Below are positions 6,755 through 8,343 of a DNA stretch of 8,343 bases, in pieces; position 1 is the stretch's first letter; each line of letters begins with the position of its first letter. The position numbers and the translations under genes were made by a program. Below the pieces are notes generated by a model. The model saw only the letters and a list, made by a program, of their open reading frames with translations. It had not been told where the DNA came from and made no database searches. The stretch spans positions 1 through 8,343 of the forward strand of contig CAIRAS010000448.1 in the NCBI GenBank assembly GCA_903876615.1. Reading direction: 5' to 3'. The stretch is from an uncultured Holophagaceae bacterium (GTDB lineage Bacteria > Acidobacteriota > Holophagae > Holophagales > Holophagaceae).

Positions 6755-7225
6755 ATGGACATCAATGCCACCAGCGCCCTCAGTCTGTTTGCCTACCAGA
6801 ACACCCTGAGCCAGACGGGCAGCAAGTCCGAGGCAGTCATGCAGGCCCTGGCGGCAGGTCAGTCTCAGGCCGCCGAAACCGCCGGCCTGCTGGCGAGCAT
6901 CGGCACCGTGGATCCCATCGCCGCCCTGTCCGGCGGTTCTGCCAGCGAGGCCCTCACATCCATGGCCTACGCCCATTCCGCCGCCTCCGGCAACGGACCC
7001 GAGGCCATCCAGGCCATGTTGGCCGCCCTGGGCGGCGGCGCTTCCGCCCTCCTGCCCAGCACCGATGGTCTGCCCGTCTCTGCGGCGGCCCTGAGTCCCG
7101 GCGCATCAGCGGCCATGGTCCGCTACGCCTACGACCAGAGCCAGAACCCTGCCGCCACGGCCCAGCAGGCCCTGGCCTCTACCCGGCAGAGCCTCGAACA
7201 GACAACCCTAAACCTGCTGGCCTAG
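6755..7225 (+). CDS. Uncharacterised Ala/Ser-rich small protein
   Basis: No family is recognised. The protein has 156 residues, rich in Ala, Ser, Gly and Gln, with no Cys, signal peptide or membrane span. The N-terminus MDINATSALSLFAYQNTLSQ loosely recalls small YjfB-like putative motility proteins (which begin MDI...), but the match is too short to assign. A helix is likely over about 22-45 (KSEAVMQALAAGQSQAAETAG) and again at the C-terminus (AQQALASTRQSLEQTTLNLLA). The ATG at 6755 has a strong GGAGGG four bases upstream, settling the start. Like the Ala-rich gene at 5826 it starts Met-Asp and ends Leu-Leu-Ala, but no longer alignment is evident by eye. The lipoprotein gene follows after 33 bases in the same direction, so the two may be cotranscribed. 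Confidence 0.75.
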   Translation: MDINATSALSLFAYQNTLSQTGSKSEAVMQALAAGQSQAAETAGLLASIGTVDPIAALSGGSASEALTSMAYAHSAASGNGPEAIQAMLAALGGGASALLPSTDGLPVSAAALSPGASAAMVRYAYDQSQNPAATAQQALASTRQSLEQTTLNLLA

Positions 7226-7258
7226 GGTCCAGACCTCTCCAGGTGCTAGGATTCAGGC

Positions 7259-8065
7259 ATGTTGTCCCGCGAAATGACGCGCAGCCTGGGGGTTGGTCCA
7301 TCGCTGGTCGTGGGCCTGCTCCTGCTGTCCGGCTGCGGGCGCCCCCCACGCTCGGCCCCTGAGCGCCCGCTCCCCAGGGTCGAGCCCACCCTGAAAGCCA
7401 AGCCCCTGCCCCGCCTGGGGTTCACCCTGCAGGCCGGTGCTTTCGCCAAGGCCGAAAATGCGGCCCGGTTCTCCGAGGCCCTCCAAGCCCAGGGCCTGGA
7501 GGCCACCTACTATGCCTCCGGCGATGGTCTCTATCGGGTTCGGTTCGGGGACTTCAACACCCGCGAGAAGGCCCGGGAGAAGGGGGTGGCCCTGAAGGCC
7601 GCCGGCGTGATCGAGGCCTACTGGGTGGTGGCACCGGATGGCTCGGCCCCCGCCGCCCCGGGCGCCATCCTGACGCGGCCCGGGGACGAGCGCGGCCTGC
7701 GGGGCAGCCTGGTGGAGACGGCCCGGGGCTACATGGGGGTGCCCTACCTCTTCGGCGGCACCACGGACCGGGGCTTCGACTGCAGCGGCCTCACGGGGGC
7801 CGTCTACCGCCTGAACGGGCTGCGCCTCCCCCGCAGCTCCCAGGCCCAGTTCGAGGCGGGAACGCCGGTAGAGGTGGACCGGGCCCGCCCGGGGGACCTG
7901 CTCTTCTTCGCCACCAAGGCGGCCGGGCGGGTCAGCCATGTGGGCCTGTATCTCGGCAAGGGGACGTTCCTCCACGCGCCCAGCCCGGGACGCGCCATTC
8001 GCCAGGATGAGCTCGCGGACCCCTACTTCCGGAAGGCCCTCCTTGGGGCTCGGACCTACCTCTGA
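7259..8065 (+). CDS. SPOR-domain NlpC/P60 peptidoglycan endopeptidase lipoprotein
   Basis: Predicted periplasmic lipoprotein that cuts peptide stems of peptidoglycan, typically the D-gamma-glutamyl-diaminopimelate bond. Within 268 residues: a signal peptide with hydrophobic core VVGLLLL and lipobox LSGC (lipidated Cys26); a Pro-rich linker to about 52; a SPOR domain at about 53-126 (FTLQAGAFAKAENAARF ... YRVRFGDFNTREKA), a fold that binds denuded glycan at division sites; and an NlpC/P60 domain from about 149 with catalytic Cys175 in FDCSGL, His227 in SHVGLYLG and a third polar residue, His239, in FLHAPS. All three are present, so an active enzyme is expected. Start: AGGA (7248-7251) lies 7 bases before the ATG at 7259. 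A second ATG at 7274 would shorten only the signal peptide n-region. A division-site role is inferred from the SPOR domain. Confidence 0.93.
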   Translation: MLSREMTRSLGVGPSLVVGLLLLSGCGRPPRSAPERPLPRVEPTLKAKPLPRLGFTLQAGAFAKAENAARFSEALQAQGLEATYYASGDGLYRVRFGDFNTREKAREKGVALKAAGVIEAYWVVAPDGSAPAAPGAILTRPGDERGLRGSLVETARGYMGVPYLFGGTTDRGFDCSGLTGAVYRLNGLRLPRSSQAQFEAGTPVEVDRARPGDLLFFATKAAGRVSHVGLYLGKGTFLHAPSPGRAIRQDELADPYFRKALLGARTYL

Positions 8066-8094
8066 AGTGCCCTGCCATCGGGGTCCTCGGATTT

Positions 8095-8123
8095 TTTTCA
8101 AAAATAGATCGATTTTTTGAAAA
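8095..8123. promoter_or_regulatory. AT-rich inverted repeat upstream of the cold-shock gene
   Basis: A perfect 10-bp inverted repeat, TTTTCAAAAA (8095-8104) and TTTTTGAAAA (8114-8123), flanks a 9-base spacer with an ATCGAT core. It lies just upstream of, and overlaps, the likely -35 region of the cold-shock gene. The A/T tracts could act as an UP-like element, a bent-DNA site or an operator. The repeat is seen directly; its function is inferred. Confidence 0.45.
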
Positions 8124-8147
8124 TTGAATCCCGAAATGGCCTACACT
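8117..8147 (+). promoter_or_regulatory. Possible promoter of the cold-shock gene
   Basis: TTGAAA (8117-8122) and TACACT (8142-8147) are separated by 19 bases, a little longer than ideal. A start near 8154 would leave a leader of about 90-95 bases before the ATG at 8248. A long leader is typical of cold-shock genes such as E. coli cspA. A small hairpin, CCCGT (8156-8160) with ACGGG (8168-8172), would sit at the very 5' end of that RNA. Confidence 0.35.
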
Positions 8148-8247
8148 AACAGTCTCCCGTCTGTCGTACGGGCCAAATAAGCGTTGCCACCTTGCCTGGA
8201 AGGGACACCGCATTTTCATCCAGGACGAAGAAAAGTAGGAAGTCATC

Positions 8248-8343
8248 ATGGCTCAAGGCACCGTTAAGTGGTTCAACGCCGAAAAGGGTTTCGGATTCAT
8301 CACCCCCGATGAGGGAGGCGCGGACCTGTTCGTGCATCACTCC
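8248..8343 (+). CDS. Cold-shock protein, N-terminal part (runs off the right edge)
   Basis: Small single-strand nucleic-acid-binding protein of the CspA family, acting as an RNA chaperone in the cytoplasm. Only 32 codons are present, but they carry the hallmark [14 protein letters not shown] with RNP1 (KGFGFI, residues 13-18), and DLFVHH (26-31), the RNP2 motif, near the edge. A full protein of about 65-70 residues is expected. The ATG at 8248 follows TAGGAAG (8236-8242) at a reasonable distance. The long AT-rich upstream region and probable leader of about 90 bases fit post-transcriptional cold control known for the family. Whether this copy is cold-induced or constitutive cannot be told. 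Confidence 0.95.
   Translation, partial: MAQGTVKWFNAEKGFGFITPDEGGADLFVHHS

Noticed and set aside
8066..8098. Possible intrinsic terminator after the lipoprotein gene (GC-rich stretch then seven T)
   Set aside because: The best stem is only CCC (8070-8072) with GGG (8080-8082), and the T tract starts 9 bases after it; too weak to call.
7253..8101. Minus-strand open frame opposite the NlpC/P60 gene, 282 codons
   Set aside because: Shadow of a gene with a lipobox, SPOR domain and intact catalytic residues.
8157..8172. Possible cold box in the csp leader
   Set aside because: TCTGTCGTACG does not match the E. coli cold box TGACGTACAGA in either direction beyond the short GTACG-like core.

Overview
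The window reads as ordinary chromosomal DNA from a GC-rich bacterium, probably Gram-negative. GC-ending codons dominate nearly every gene, and the content is central metabolism (glyoxylate shunt, purine synthesis), a cell-wall lipoprotein and a cold-shock protein. The lineage cannot be fixed from the sequence. An acidobacterial (Holophagae-like) or deltaproteobacterial host would fit, but that is inference. No tRNA, rRNA, insertion sequence or CRISPR array was seen, and no stretch longer than 300 bases lacks a gene.

Layout. (1) 1-777, minus: the N-terminal 259 codons of isocitrate lyase, running off the left edge. (2) 778-939: a divergent control region with at least six copies of a GTCAA(T)/ATTGA(T/C) motif. 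(3) 940-2385, plus: a RamB/PrpR/ScfR-type regulator (XRE helix-turn-helix, degenerate IrrE-like middle, Cys-containing C-terminal domain), the likely controller of the lyase gene. (4) 2402-3661: an AAA/DUF4143 ATPase with its own AT-rich promoter, set inside a 37-bp near-perfect palindrome that ends on the start codon. (5) 3669-5736, minus: purM followed by a membrane acyltransferase whose TTG start lies inside the purM end. (6) 5826-7225: two Ala-rich orphan proteins on the plus strand, with a 42-residue tail-anchored miniprotein on the minus strand between them. (7) 7259-8065, plus: a SPOR-NlpC/P60 lipoprotein. (8) 8066-8247: an AT-rich inverted repeat, a promoter and a leader. (9) 8248-8343, plus: the first 32 codons of a cold-shock protein.

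How they may work together. Isocitrate lyase and the divergent regulator form a recognisable acetate/fatty-acid control unit. The ATPase is the most foreign-looking gene: it uses Leu codon CTA six times (none seen in the neighbouring regulator), lacks a Shine-Dalgarno sequence, and appears to be read from a leaderless transcript. The SPOR-NlpC lipoprotein acts in the periplasm on peptidoglycan. The two Ala-rich proteins have no function readable from sequence. The most unusual signal is the palindromic leaderless promoter at 2402-2438. Next is the motif cluster between the lyase gene and its regulator.
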